From Eleusine coracana subsp. coracana (Eukaryota > Streptophyta > Magnoliopsida > Poales > Poaceae), in NCBI GenBank assembly GCA_032690845.1, contig CM064428.1:21736001-21800000 (forward strand): a stretch of 64,000 bases of DNA. The letters run 5' to 3'. The notes below the pieces were generated by a model. It searched no databases. It was not told the DNA's origin and saw only the letters and a program-made list of their open reading frames with translations. Made by a program: the position numbers and the translations under genes. Numbering within the stretch: position 1 is the first letter of the stretch; each line of letters opens with the position of its first letter. Below are positions 9,408-19,723 of this stretch, one piece after another.

Positions 9408-12400
9408 ATGCAACGCCACAACTTGTTCCAGATTTTCTTCGTCATCAAGAACCGCCGAGCACGTGTCATCATTGATGGAGGGAGCTGCAATAACTTGGTG
9501 AGTTCTGATGTGGTCAACAAGCTTGCTTTGACCACACGTCCATATCCACATCTGTACTATATTCAGTGGTTAAACGACTCTAGAAAAGCTAAGGTAATAC
9601 AAACTTGCAGAGTTCCTTTTTCCATTGGTTCTTATGTGGATTCTGTTGATTATGATGTCGTACCCATGCAAGCATGTTCACTTTTATTGGGTAGACCTTG
9701 GGAATTTGATAATGATGATGTACACCATGGTATAAGTAATAAGTACACTTTTATGCATAAAGGAACTAAAATTACTTTGTTACCAATGATCCCTGCTGAA
9801 ATTGTACAAGCTAATTTAGAAAGAGCTGCTAGTTTGAAAAATAAAGGTCCTGAAATTCAACAACCTATTAATTCTAATTCTACACCTAGTAATGTAATGA
9901 TTCTTCAAGTTCTAAGGGTGCTGGAATTAAATTACAAGGTCGTTCATGTCTTGCAACAAAATCTGAGCTTGCTGAAATTTCTGATAATGATGATATTTGT
10001 TATGCTTTGATATACAAAGAAGCTTTGTTTTCGCTTGATGATATTGCTTCTAGTTCTTTGTCTCCTGCTGTTACTAACTTTTTGCAGGAGTATGAGGATG
10101 TTTTTCCAGCTGAGATACCCCCAGGATTGCCACCTTTGAGAGGGATTGAGCATCAAATTGATTTGATTCCGGGTGCTAGTTTGCCAAACCGTGCTACTTG
10201 TAGGACCAACCCTGAGGAGACTAAGGAGATACACCGTTCAAGACCTTTTGGATCGTGGGTACGTTCGTCAATCACTTAGTCCTTGTGCTGTCCCTGTACT
10301 TTTGGTTCCTAAGAAAGATGGTACTTGGCGTATGTGTGTAGATTGTAGAGCCATTAATAATATTACTATTAGGTATCATCATCCTATTCCTAGGTTAGAC
10401 GACATGCTTGATGAGTTATGTGGTGCTATAATTTTCACTAAAATTGATTTGCGTAGTGGCTACCATCAAATTAGAATGAAACTTAGAGACGAATGGAAAA
10501 CAACTTTCAAAACCAAATTTGGATTATATGAGTGGTTAGTAATGCCTTTTGGTTTAACTAATGCACCTAGTACTTTCATGCACTTGATGAATGAGGTTTT
10601 AAGAGCTTTCATTAGCAAATTTGTGATAGTTTACTTTGATGATATATTGATTTATAGCAAATCCATAGATGAACATATGAATCATTTGCGTGCTGTTTTT
10701 TATGCTTTACGAGATGCATGTTTATTTGGTAACCTTGAGAAGTGCACCTTTTGCACGGATCGAGTCTCTTTTCTTGGCTATGTTGTGACTCCACAAGGAA
10801 TTGAGGTGGATGAGGCGAAGATTGAAGCCATAAAGAGCTGGCCTGTACCAAAAACTATCACACAGGTGAGGAGTTTTCTTGGTCTTGCAGGTTTCTATCG
10901 CTGCTTTGTCAAAGATTTTAGCACCATTGCTACACCTTTGCATGAGTTGATAAAGAAGGGTGTTGATTTCCATTGGGGTAAGGTACATCATGAGTCTTTT
11001 GATGCTTTGAAGGATAAACTTATACATGCACCATTGCTGCAATTACCTAATTTTGATAAGAGTTTTGAGCTTGAATGTGATGCTAGTGGTATAGGCATTG
11101 GTGGTGTTTTGATGCAAGATAGTAAACCTGTTGCATACTTTAGTGAGAAAATTACTGGGCCTGTTTTAATTTACTCCACGTATGATAAGGAATTGTATGC
11201 ACTTGTACATTGTTTAGAGATGTGGTGTCATTATTTGTTGGCCAAAGAATTTGTTATTCATTCTGATCATGAATCACTTAAGTATATTCGTTCTCAATGT
11301 AATTTGAACCGTAGACATGCTAAATGGATTGAGTTTATTGAGTCTTTTCCTTACATTATTAAACATAAGAAAGGGAAGGATAATGTGATCACTGATGCTT
11401 TATCTAGGCGCTATACTTTATTGTCTTAACTTGATTGTAGAATTTTTGGACTTGAGGCAATTAAAGAACAATATGTTGTTGATGTTGATTTTAATGATGT
11501 ATTGTTGCATTGTAAAGAAGGTCGTGCATGGAACAAATTTGTGTTGACTGATGGTTTCTTGTTTAGAGCTAACCGCCTATGCATTCCAGTTAGTTCCGTT
11601 CATCTTTTGTTGTTACAGGAGGCGCATGGAGGTGGATTGATGGGTCATTTTGGTGCCAAGAAGACGGAGGATATTTTGGCCACACACTTCTTTTGGCCAA
11701 GGATGAGGAAAGATGTTGAGCGCTTTGTTGCTCGCTGCACTACATGTCAAAAAGCTAAGTCTCGCTTGAATCCACATGGTTTATACATGCTACTTCCTGT
11801 TCCTTCTATTCCTTGGACGGATATTTCTATGGACTTTGTTTTAGGACTGCCTAGGACTATGAGGGGGAGTGATAGTATTTTTGTTGTTGTGGATAGATTT
11901 TCTAAGATGGCATACTTTATACCATGTCATAAGACTGATGATGCTAGTTATATTGCTGACCTCTTTTTTAAAGAAATTATACGTTTGCATGGTATGTCTT
12001 CTACTATTGTTTCAGATCGTGATGCAAAATTCTTGAGTCACTTTTGACGCATGCTTTGGAATAAGTTGAATACAAAGTTGTTGTTTTCTATAACTTGTCA
12101 CCCACAAACTGATGGACAAACTAAGGTGGTGAACCGTACTTTGGATACTATGTTGAGAGCTATTTTGCAGAAAAATTTGAAGCAATGGGAAGAATGTTTG
12201 CCTCATGTTGAGTTTGCATATAATCGGGCAACATATTCTACTCCCAAGGTAAGTCCTTTCAAGGTAATGTATGGTTTTGATCCCCGTACTCCACTTGATA
12301 TACTTCCTTTACCTATTCATGAGAGAGTTCATGTTGATGCTAAGGAGCGTGCTGAATTTATTTTGAAAATGCATGAGACCACTAGACTTAGCATTGAAAA

Positions 12401-12516
12401 GATGAATGAAAAGTATAAAATTGCTTGTAGTAAAGATAGAAAAGAAGTAAAACTTGATGTAGGAGATTTAGTATGATTACACTTGAGAAAAGATAGATTT
12501 TCAGATTTGAGAAAGG
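9408..12516 (+). pseudogene. CRM pol: protease, RT, RNase H, integrase, copy 1
   Basis: The protease shows VIIDGGSCNNLVSSD (about 9465-9510, DGG in place of DTG). A frameshift near 9897 and a return near 10230 separate it from RT. RT is complete: FTKIDLRSGYHQIRM (about 10434) and VYFDDILIYSK (about 10630). RNase H has LECDASGIGIGGVLM and YDKELYAL. Integrase has the HHCC zinc region (ending CTTCQKAKS, about 11755), DISMDFVLGLP and TIVSDRDAKFLSHF, then TGA at 12045 where copy 2 has TGG, then NRTLDTML. Another TGG-to-TGA stop is at 12474 (GDLV*LHLR). After 12516 sequence jumps into the 3' LTR by deletion. All catalytic motifs are visible, but the gene is dead. Confidence 0.9.
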
Positions 12517-12857
12517 ACGTGGAAGCCAAGGTGGAGGCCCAACCAAAACCGACTTCGAGTCTGTTTCGGGGCTCAGGACCAGTCTGCACTAAAACAGAAG
12601 CCCAGGACGCATACGAACTCGGATTTGGATGTTCTACATATGCACGGAAAGATAAGAAGAAGATCTTTCCAATGCCACCGGTCTCATATCAAAATTCATC
12701 CGGAGTCATCAGGAATTGTAGAAACAAGAGAGGGTCCAGAATCTGTTTCGATGCTGCATCGCCTGTTTTTGGCCTTTGGGTGTTGTATCTAGTTGATCCC
12801 AATTAGGGGCGTGTCCAGAGGGTCTTGCACGATCCTAGGGTCTTCATATACAGCCGC
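12517..12857 (+). repeat. 3' LTR remnant of CRM copy 1
   Basis: Matches the 5' LTR from about 6640 to 6973, lacking both its start (deleted with the end of pol) and its final part. It ends CATATACAGCCGC at the junction with the GDSL exon. Confidence 0.8.
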
Positions 12858-13314
12858 GAGGAAGTTTGCAATAATCAATGTGGGGATGCTGGGGTGCGTG
12901 GCGGCGGCGCGGCTGTTGGACGCCGCTGGCGCGTACGAGGCTGACCTGAACAAGCTGGCGTCAGGCTTGAACGATGCCCTTGAGCCTATGATCGCTGGCC
13001 TCGCAGCCAAGCTGCCGGGCTTCGCGTACTCCCTCGCCGACCTCTACGGCCTCACGGAGGCCACCTTCTCTGACCCAGGGGCAGTAGGGTACACCGACAT
13101 CTCCGCCGCTTGCTGCAAAGGCGAAATATTGGGCGCGGAGGAGGCCTGCCTGCCCAACTCCATGCTGTGCACTAACCGTGACCAGCACGCATTCTGGGAC
13201 CGAGTGCACCCTTCGCAGCGGGGCGCCATGCTGAGCGCCATGAACTTCTATCGCAGCCGCCCGGGCAGGTACACTATGCCCATCGACTTCAAGGGGCTGA
13301 CCGAGAGCAGTTAG
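12858..13314 (+). pseudogene. GDSL esterase/lipase, last exon (3' part of a disrupted gene)
   Basis: GC-rich reading frame from RKFAIINVGMLGCV to the stop at 13312. It is the C-terminal third of the same GDSL hydrolase as 4890-5741. Block V is present as FWDRVHPSQR (about 13195-13225), with the catalytic Asp and His of the DxxH pair. Cysteines in ISAACCKGEIL and EEACLPNSMLCTNRDQHAFW are typical of plant family members. With exons 1-3 the gene would have all its usual parts except the signal peptide and the block III region lost at the insertion. The high GC here contrasts with the AT-rich element upstream. Confidence 0.92.
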
Positions 13315-13586
13315 TTAATAAGGGGATTAAAACGGGTGGGGATTACGTAATGGGTGTGTGTATACCTTTCCATTCTTTACATGACTCAGAACAGTAAGAT
13401 TTGATCCTATAACTACGAACTGTACCAAATGTTAAAGTAATGAAAAAATATTTACATTCATATGTGCCTTTATTTGTTTGACAAATAGGCAACCTGAATT
13501 TTCTTATTATTGCTTGAAACTTCCATCGGCACAATACAGATTGCTTAGAAAAAAATAATGAAGCATTGAAGAAAAACTAGGCTGTG
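13315..13586 (+). other. GDSL gene 3' flank
   Basis: AT-rich sequence after the stop; probably the 3' untranslated region. No other feature seen before the CACTA-like end at 13587. Confidence 0.5.
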
Positions 13587-13679
13587 CACTACTACAATAG
13601 AGCCCTACAGTATCGGCCATTTTGACACTGGAATATTGACCAAACTGACCGTTATTGCTCAGGCGATACTGCAGAGTGT

Positions 13680-13791
13680 ATCGAACAAAGCCGGCCGATA
13701 TTGCAGTTGTGACTGCAATATCAGATGTGCTCACATCATCCGTCGGGTATTGCTGCCTACAATATCGGTGGGGATATCCGTTATTGTAGTG
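13680..13791. repeat. left subterminal repeats (CCGATATTG/CAATATCGG)
   Basis: CCGATATTGC, GCAATATC, ACAATATCGG and related copies occur in both orientations within about 110 bp, ending in TTATTGTAGTG. In CACTA elements such motifs bind the element transposase; that role here is inference. Confidence 0.55.
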
Positions 13792-14579
13792 CACTTAAAA
13801 TGGTAAAAAAAAAGAGCCCGTGCGGCAGGCTCGGACCAAAGCCGGACCACCGCCAAGCCCATCCATTGCCGAGCGGGCAACGACATGTCCCCGTAGTTGT
13901 CGCACCACTCACTAGATCTGACAGTTCCACACTCGGATCTGCCCCATGGATGAGGTAGTGTGTGTGTGGGTGGGGGGGGGGAGGCTGTATCGGGAAGGTG
14001 GAGCCCTAGAGGAAGAGGACGGGGAGGATCATTGAGGTGGTGCAGTCAAGGACAAGGGAGCGCCATGGAGGAGGAGGATAACGGGGAGGAGAAAGGGGTG
14101 ACGTGGAGGAGGATGACGATGGGGAGAGGTGCCACCTGTGGAGATCATCGTGTGCCCATCATGGAGCCACACCTCCAGATCTCCGCCTATGGAGCCATGA
14201 TTCCTCCACGCTAAGGGTTGGATCTGCTCTCTTTTATGCGTGTGAAGGCGCGCGAGCTCCAGGTTGTCCGGGAGAAGGGTGGACGGACTTAGCGACGACT
14301 TCTGACCCATGTGCTTGTGGTTGCCGTCATTGTGGATTTCGCACCATGGAGAAGCCCCTCGATTGAGCCGCACATAACCGCGCCGCACGCACGCACCGGT
14401 GAGATGTACCACCATGGTTGGCGTTGCTTAGAGGAAGGGAGCAGGGAGACGAAAGGATGTGGTAGAAAGAGAGATGTGGAGCAACGGGTCTAAGGGAGAG
14501 AAGAAGAGAGATAAGGTTGATTAAACATATGGACAGAAAATATGGGTCAAAGAGAGACTCTTTGAAACAGTCCTAACTT
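13792..14579. other. unassigned GC-rich stretch
   Basis: Contains TG- and G-rich runs near 13958-13981 and purine-rich GGAGGA-type sequence (about 13980-14130). Short ORFs here lack any recognisable domain. Likely body of the CACTA-type element, but not proven. Confidence 0.35.
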
Positions 14580-15286
14580 TTTGTCCAAGGAAAAAAACGA
14601 AAAGGAAAAAAAACTTACCTTACCATTTTACCATGGGACCCTCCTGGCCCCACCCTCACCGTTCTCTCTCGTGTGCGTGTGCTAGCCGAGCAGGCCAAAT
14701 GCAGGTTGTCGAGCTCGCTCGGGAGGCCACGCCGCAACGTTGCTGCCTCGCTGGCGATGCGCGCCGCCCGCGCCCGGGGAAAAATTTTCCTTGGTTCTAC
14801 TTCTCTCTCTCCCGCCTCATCTCTCAGTCTATCTCGCTCTCTCTCTTCTCTCGGTTGAAACAGAAAACTAGAACCCACCCGCCATTAGCGACGCCCGGAG
14901 CTTGGAGCTCGATTCCCTGTCGCTCCAACACCTCCGCGGCCAAACCAACTCCACAAACTGTCGCACAGCTTAACCCCACCCCTATCCATGGCCTCTAATC
15001 GCCACTTCCCACCTTAGCATCGGAGAATTGAAGCTGATTTACAGAAAAGGCTGAAACCAAACTCCTTCTGCCCCCTTTTCGATTCCTCCTCCCTCGGTGA
15101 GTTCTACTTCGATTCAGTTTCGAGGAAGCTTCATTGGGTCTCTGTGCATCTATTGATCAAGCTCTTGATCGAATTCGACACCTGAGCATGTCGGATTTTG
15201 TAGTTTCTCCTACCGCTGTCGAGTTCTGAAGCTGCTCCGTCGGCGAGCTCCCGGTTCTGCTGTTTCTTGTCACCTACATCTTCAAC
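14580..15286 (+). repeat. Tekay-like LTR, left part (before MULE insertion)
   Basis: GC-rich, pyrimidine-rich segment (CTCTCTCTCC runs, CCTCGGTGAGTTC) resembling the GC-rich part of the LTR at 28570-29420. It continues after the MULE at 19724, so the MULE landed inside it. The start of the LTR (expected TGTGACACC) was not found, so the left edge is approximate. Confidence 0.45.
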
Positions 15287-16039
15287 CAGTGGCGGAGCCA
15301 GGAATTCTACATAGGGGAGGCCGACCAAACAATCATGTTCCATGCTAACCAATGTCGTCAAAAAATAGAGAATTCGAGCTAATATGATAAAAAAAAAATT
15401 GACAATTTTAGCTAATTGACATCGTAAGAAAAGAAACGGTGTATCAACTATATTTTACACCAAATTCAATTTTTATAAAAAGAAACTTGACCTGCAGGTA
15501 AAACAGCTCTCTGTCATTTTTAAGTAAAATAACTCTCAGTTATTTTTTTAAGAAGAAGACATTCTTATGCAGATAAAGAAAATTCCCAAATTCTTACCTC
15601 ACACTTACATAGCGATACCATAGCCTATGTGAGACGATCATAATCTATACCAGACCTTAGATCTGTTCTTTGGCATGGTGACAAGCGAGAGAATTTTTTT
15701 AGTCTAATTCATAACCTTAGAAATATGATTTAAGAAAGGATCACAACTTTCTCAGGTCGCAAACGTGAAAGTAGAATAGAAGTAGTGCAGCAAATAAATA
15801 TAGTTACTAGCAGTTGAATTCAAAAGATCTAGTTCCATACCATATTAAATTACTATATTTGTGTTATAATAAAAAATATAAATAAGCTTATAAGTTAAAT
15901 ATCTTGTTTCACAGTCTAATTAAATTAATCTTTAACTTCGCTTGCGTGATACCTAGGCTGAGTAAACCGGCAATTAAAGTCCACACATCAACTAAGTTTT
16001 TCTTTCTAATTGAGGTCAATATGCAGAAAGTAATGAAAT

Positions 16040-16290
16040 TTTGCTCCGATGTCAGGGAGGGCCACGGCCCCTGCTGGACCCGTATCCTCTGTCTTGGTCT
16101 CATCTATGGCAAAGTTTACCATACTCAATCGTTGTCTCTCATCATCGAATCAACGTCGATGGGAGAGACTCCCAAGCCTTCCGCTGATACGTGCTGCATG
16201 GCCGGTTAAATCCCAAGATTAAGAAAGACTATTTGGATGGAGATTAACGCAGGTCTCACATCTAGACGGGAAATAAACAGAGGGCAGTTC
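16040..16290 (+). repeat. MULE inner inverted repeat, left arm
   Basis: Pairs inversely with 19148-19320 plus 19660-19723, interrupted there by a MITE. The outer tip CAGTGGCGGAGC at 15287 is separated from this block by about 750 bp that the right arm lacks. Confidence 0.75.
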
Positions 16291-16883
16291 AGAGACTTTT
16301 GGCCAGTATCTATTGCATTTCACTTCTCTGTTGTACTGAGAAATAAACTCGATTTTAAATTCAAACATTCAATTGGTTCTAACAATAGGTAGTTCTTCCA
16401 CACTCTAAATATTCAATCACATAAACAAAAAAAAGATAAAAAAATTGTTGCAGTGTATCATTGTGAGTTTGTGACAATACTAGCTGCTTCCAGCTATATG
16501 AATCTGAAGCAGCTACATGCTTAAAGGTAAAACGATCCTCTAGGACTGAACTCTTGGCAATCCGAATGCCCCTCTAAATCAAACAAATAAGGTAGGTAAA
16601 GAACAAGATTTAATTTAACTTTTTTTTTATGAATGAATCCGCGATGTTATTCATACCATAAGTAACTGTATAAAGCTGTCACTGAATCCATAATCATCAA
16701 CCTCACTCCTTTCCATCGGTGGCTGTAATTGTGTTATTTGTGTCTCCTCTCCCTGTATTTTTTTATATTATCAAGGAATTGTTAGACACAACCAGACAGG
16801 ATAAATTACTTAATGTGTTTGTGACATACCTTTGTACTTTTCCATTTGGATGTGTCCTCGGTTGTTTTGTGTAGTTTGTCAGC

Positions 16884-18869
16884 CTAGGTTGTTGCTCTCT
16901 TTGATCCATGTTTTTTGCTCTCTTTCTTCTTGAGCCTTGTAGCTACTGATAGGTTCTCAGGCATTTGTGATGTGCTCTGTACATTAGAATGGCTCATGTT
17001 TATTGACAAGCCTTTCCATTTTTCTTCCATTTGTTTCTCAAGAGCATATAGAGCATTGTCCAAGAACACAAAACACTCATCAGATTTAGTTGCTCGGGAA
17101 GCCAAACTATTAAACCTTTGTGACAAAAACTTGTAGTGACGTGAAACATCTTGTTTAGGATCTTCCACAACCTTTCTTCCTAACATGTCATGAACAACAC
17201 CACATCGCGCCTCTTGAATCCATCTCTTTAGGATATAATGTTCACGTAAGTGCTTAATATTCATTAAGTCAAGAATTTTTAAGGTATGGCTGCACAAAAT
17301 TCCAACTCTCTCAAATTGTTGGCAGCCACATGACACTTTTCCTTCAGACTGATCACTGATAACCACCAAGTACTCTTTTTCATGCTTAGATTTTGCATTG
17401 AGTGGTGTTATCCCTACCACATATGCATTCCCATCATCTAAAATTTTAGTGTATGCTGCCAAAGATCGTTCATATTCCTTTTGAAAAACTTCAAAAATTT
17501 GTAGTGTATAATGCGTACCTTCCTACAATAGCATAGGAGTTTGCATTAAGCGCCCTGGAACATTCTTCCTTGATTGAAACTCTGATTTAATCTCATTATC
17601 TCGCTTCCCTTTTACAACTCTTTCAAAATGATAAAAAAACCGAATAATATTCAATTCTGAGTTCAAAAAATCCTTTATGTTACTGTTCAAACTCTCACTT
17701 AGTTGTGTACTCCGCATTTCTAATGTGTGCACATTCCTCATAAAGCATTCAACCCACTTCTCTTTCAGCATATTAATGCTATCCAACCAGCTTTGCTTGT
17801 GAACTTTTTCCCTCATATTACTAAAGACTTCTTTAAATCCTTCGACATCCTCATATTCATACATGCAAGCCCTAAAATCAGAAAGTACATTTGAATCATC
17901 TTTCTTGAGGCGTCTCAAATGCTTGATGGTATTTTGCATTATGTGCCAGGTGCATAGACCATGCCAACTTTGTGAAAATACCGCTGCGATAGCCTTTCCC
18001 ATTGCAAAATCCTGATCAGTGTATATAGTTCTAGGTTGTCTCTGGCCATGACATGACAAAACGGTCTCAAAAAGGCATTTAAAGGATTTAAATGTCTCAT
18101 CATACATAAGTTCAGCTCCAAAAATCACAGTCTCCCTAAAATGATTGAATCCAACAAATATACCAAATGGTCGAGCATCTCTATTTGTGCCAAAAGTAGT
18201 ATCAAAGGAAACAACATCACTGAAATGAGCATAATCAGTAATCATCTTTGCATCAGCCCAAAAGATATTGGTTATTTGATCTTCACCATCAAATTGAAAA
18301 TCATATTTAAATGATTGGTTTTCTACTATCTTATTCTGAAAGCACTGTAGTAGATTTCCAACTTCACCATGCTTTAACTCATTTTGATGCTTGGTTCGCA
18401 AATAATTTTTATGATCACGGCATGTATACCCAAAGTTAGCTATACCACCAACATACTGACATGCCAATTGATGAGCAATCTTTGGTCAAATTCCACACTT
18501 ATCTGCCATTTCAATTTCAAAAGCTTGTGCTTCTGATATCTTCCATTGTGATGGCATTAAGTGACTAGCCCATGGTGTTTGCTGCAGCTGATTGTGTTGG
18601 AGAAACAAGTCTGATATCTCATATCTTCCTGTTTCTCATTTTAGCATAAACCCCATTGGTACCTCACAACCAATCCTAGTCTCAGACCGTGGATGCTTAG
18701 TCAAATAATCTCTTTTATTTCTTCCTCGAAATCCTTGATAAGAGCATACAAATCTAGCGGAGGTTACCTTGCCATCTGCCTTACTCTTATTCTCATATCT
18801 TTTTCTAACGTCAAAGCCTGTGCAACCTCCGTAAAATTTGCATGCCTCATTTGGACTAGTAAACGTCAT
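16884..18869 (-). pseudogene. FAR1/MULE transposase, single frame with three premature stops
   Basis: Cut-and-paste transposase related to the plant FAR1/FHY3 transcription factors. The N-terminal FAR1 zinc-binding domain (18869-18636) begins MTFTSPNEACKFYGGCTGFDVRKR. The MULE DDE domain (18467-17523) has VVSFDTTFGTN (first Asp), TIYTDQDFAMGKAI (second Asp), LCTWHIMQN (CxxH) and STQLSESLNSNIKDFL (likely catalytic Glu). The SWIM zinc finger is CGCQQFERVGILCSH (about 17335-17290). All segments are in one frame, broken only at about 18636, 18484 and 17523. The one at 18484 fits CGA to TGA. A nearly intact gene, probably silenced recently. The SWIM half could still be expressed alone. Confidence 0.9.
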
Positions 18870-19317
18870 GCCAATATGAGGAACCCAACTAGGACTTGTA
18901 CTATCTCTAAAAAAAATATTTGTACAATAGTATTAAAATACGATCATAAAACAAATATTGATCTGACTTGCATTGCTTACTCATTTGAAGCCTCTGTCAC
19001 TTGCAACATTCTTCTTGGCTGAGATCTTCAACGTGAAAGTTTGTGATGAGGAAGGAGTTGCTGGAGAAAAGAAATAAGATGTAGAACGAGTTGCGGAGGC
19101 GTAGATGTGTTGGCGGTGGCTTTTGGCGGCAAAAATATGAGATGCTTAATACTGGCCTCTATTTATTTCCCGCCTAGATGTGAGATCTGCGTTAATCTCC
19201 ATCCAAATAGCCTTCCTTAATCCTGGGATTTAACCAGCCATGCAGCACGTATTAGCAGAAGGCTTGGGGGTTCTCTCCCAGTGGCGTTGATTCGGCCATG
19301 AGGGGCAACGATTGAGA

Positions 19318-19658
19318 GTGTGTTCGTTTCCACCCCTCTAATTTTTAGATCTGTCCTATCAAATATTATGATATTAATTAGAAGTATTAAATATAGATTA
19401 CTGATAAAACCCAGTCCATAACCCTCCCTCTGAATGATGAGATAAATTTATTAAGACTAATTAGGTCATGATTAAATAATATGATGTTACAGTAAACATT
19501 TCTTAAAGATGACTTAATTAAGCTTAATAAATTTGTCACGCTGTGCGCATTCAACTCTGTAATTAGTTTTATATTTAATATATATTTAATAATTATATGT
19601 AATATTTTAATAATTAATGTGACCCCACTAAAATTTAGATCCCAAGAAACGAACACAC
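19318..19658. mobile_element. MITE nested in right arm of the MULE
   Basis: GTGTGTTCGTTTC at 19318 is mirrored by GAAACGAACACAC ending at 19658; the interior is AT-rich and non-coding, about 341 bp. It separates parts of the MULE right inverted repeat that are contiguous in the left arm (16100-16135), which confirms it as an insertion. The superfamily is uncertain; the tips resemble hAT or Tourist-like MITEs. Confidence 0.75.
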
Positions 19659-19723
19659 CCTGCAAACTTTACCATAGATGAGACCAAGGCAGAGGATACG
19701 GGTCCCTCCCTGCTCCGCCACTG

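Larger units (their letters stand above)
6394..12857 (+). mobile_element. CRM-type Ty3/gypsy chromovirus, copy 1
   Basis: 5' LTR, Met-type primer-binding site, gag, protease, RT, RNase H and integrase in Ty3 order, and a truncated 3' LTR. The LTR starts TGATGAGGACATC and the polyprotein reads into it, as I recall for CRM (centromeric) chromoviruses; there is no classical C-terminal chromodomain. About 430 bp, from the integrase C-terminus into the start of the 3' LTR, are deleted near 12516. The 3' LTR is cut at 12857 where GDSL sequence resumes, so no target duplication flanks the block. Confidence 0.85.
15287..19723 (-). mobile_element. FAR1-type Mutator-like element (MULE)
   Basis: Ends are CAGTGGCGGAGC at 15287 and its inverse GCTCCGCCACTG ending at 19723. 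Long inner inverted repeats pair 16040-16290 with 19148-19320 and 19660-19723 (for example GACCCGTATCCTCTG and GGAGATTAACGCAG in opposite orientations). Flanks ATCTTCAAC and GACTTCAAC resemble a 9-bp target duplication with two mismatches. The left arm has about 750 bp extra next to its tip. It encodes a FAR1/MULE transposase on the minus strand and carries a MITE in its right arm. Confidence 0.85.

Noticed and set aside
13960..14415. Gly/Glu-rich ORFs
   Set aside because: Low-complexity purine-rich DNA, no domain, several overlapping frames.
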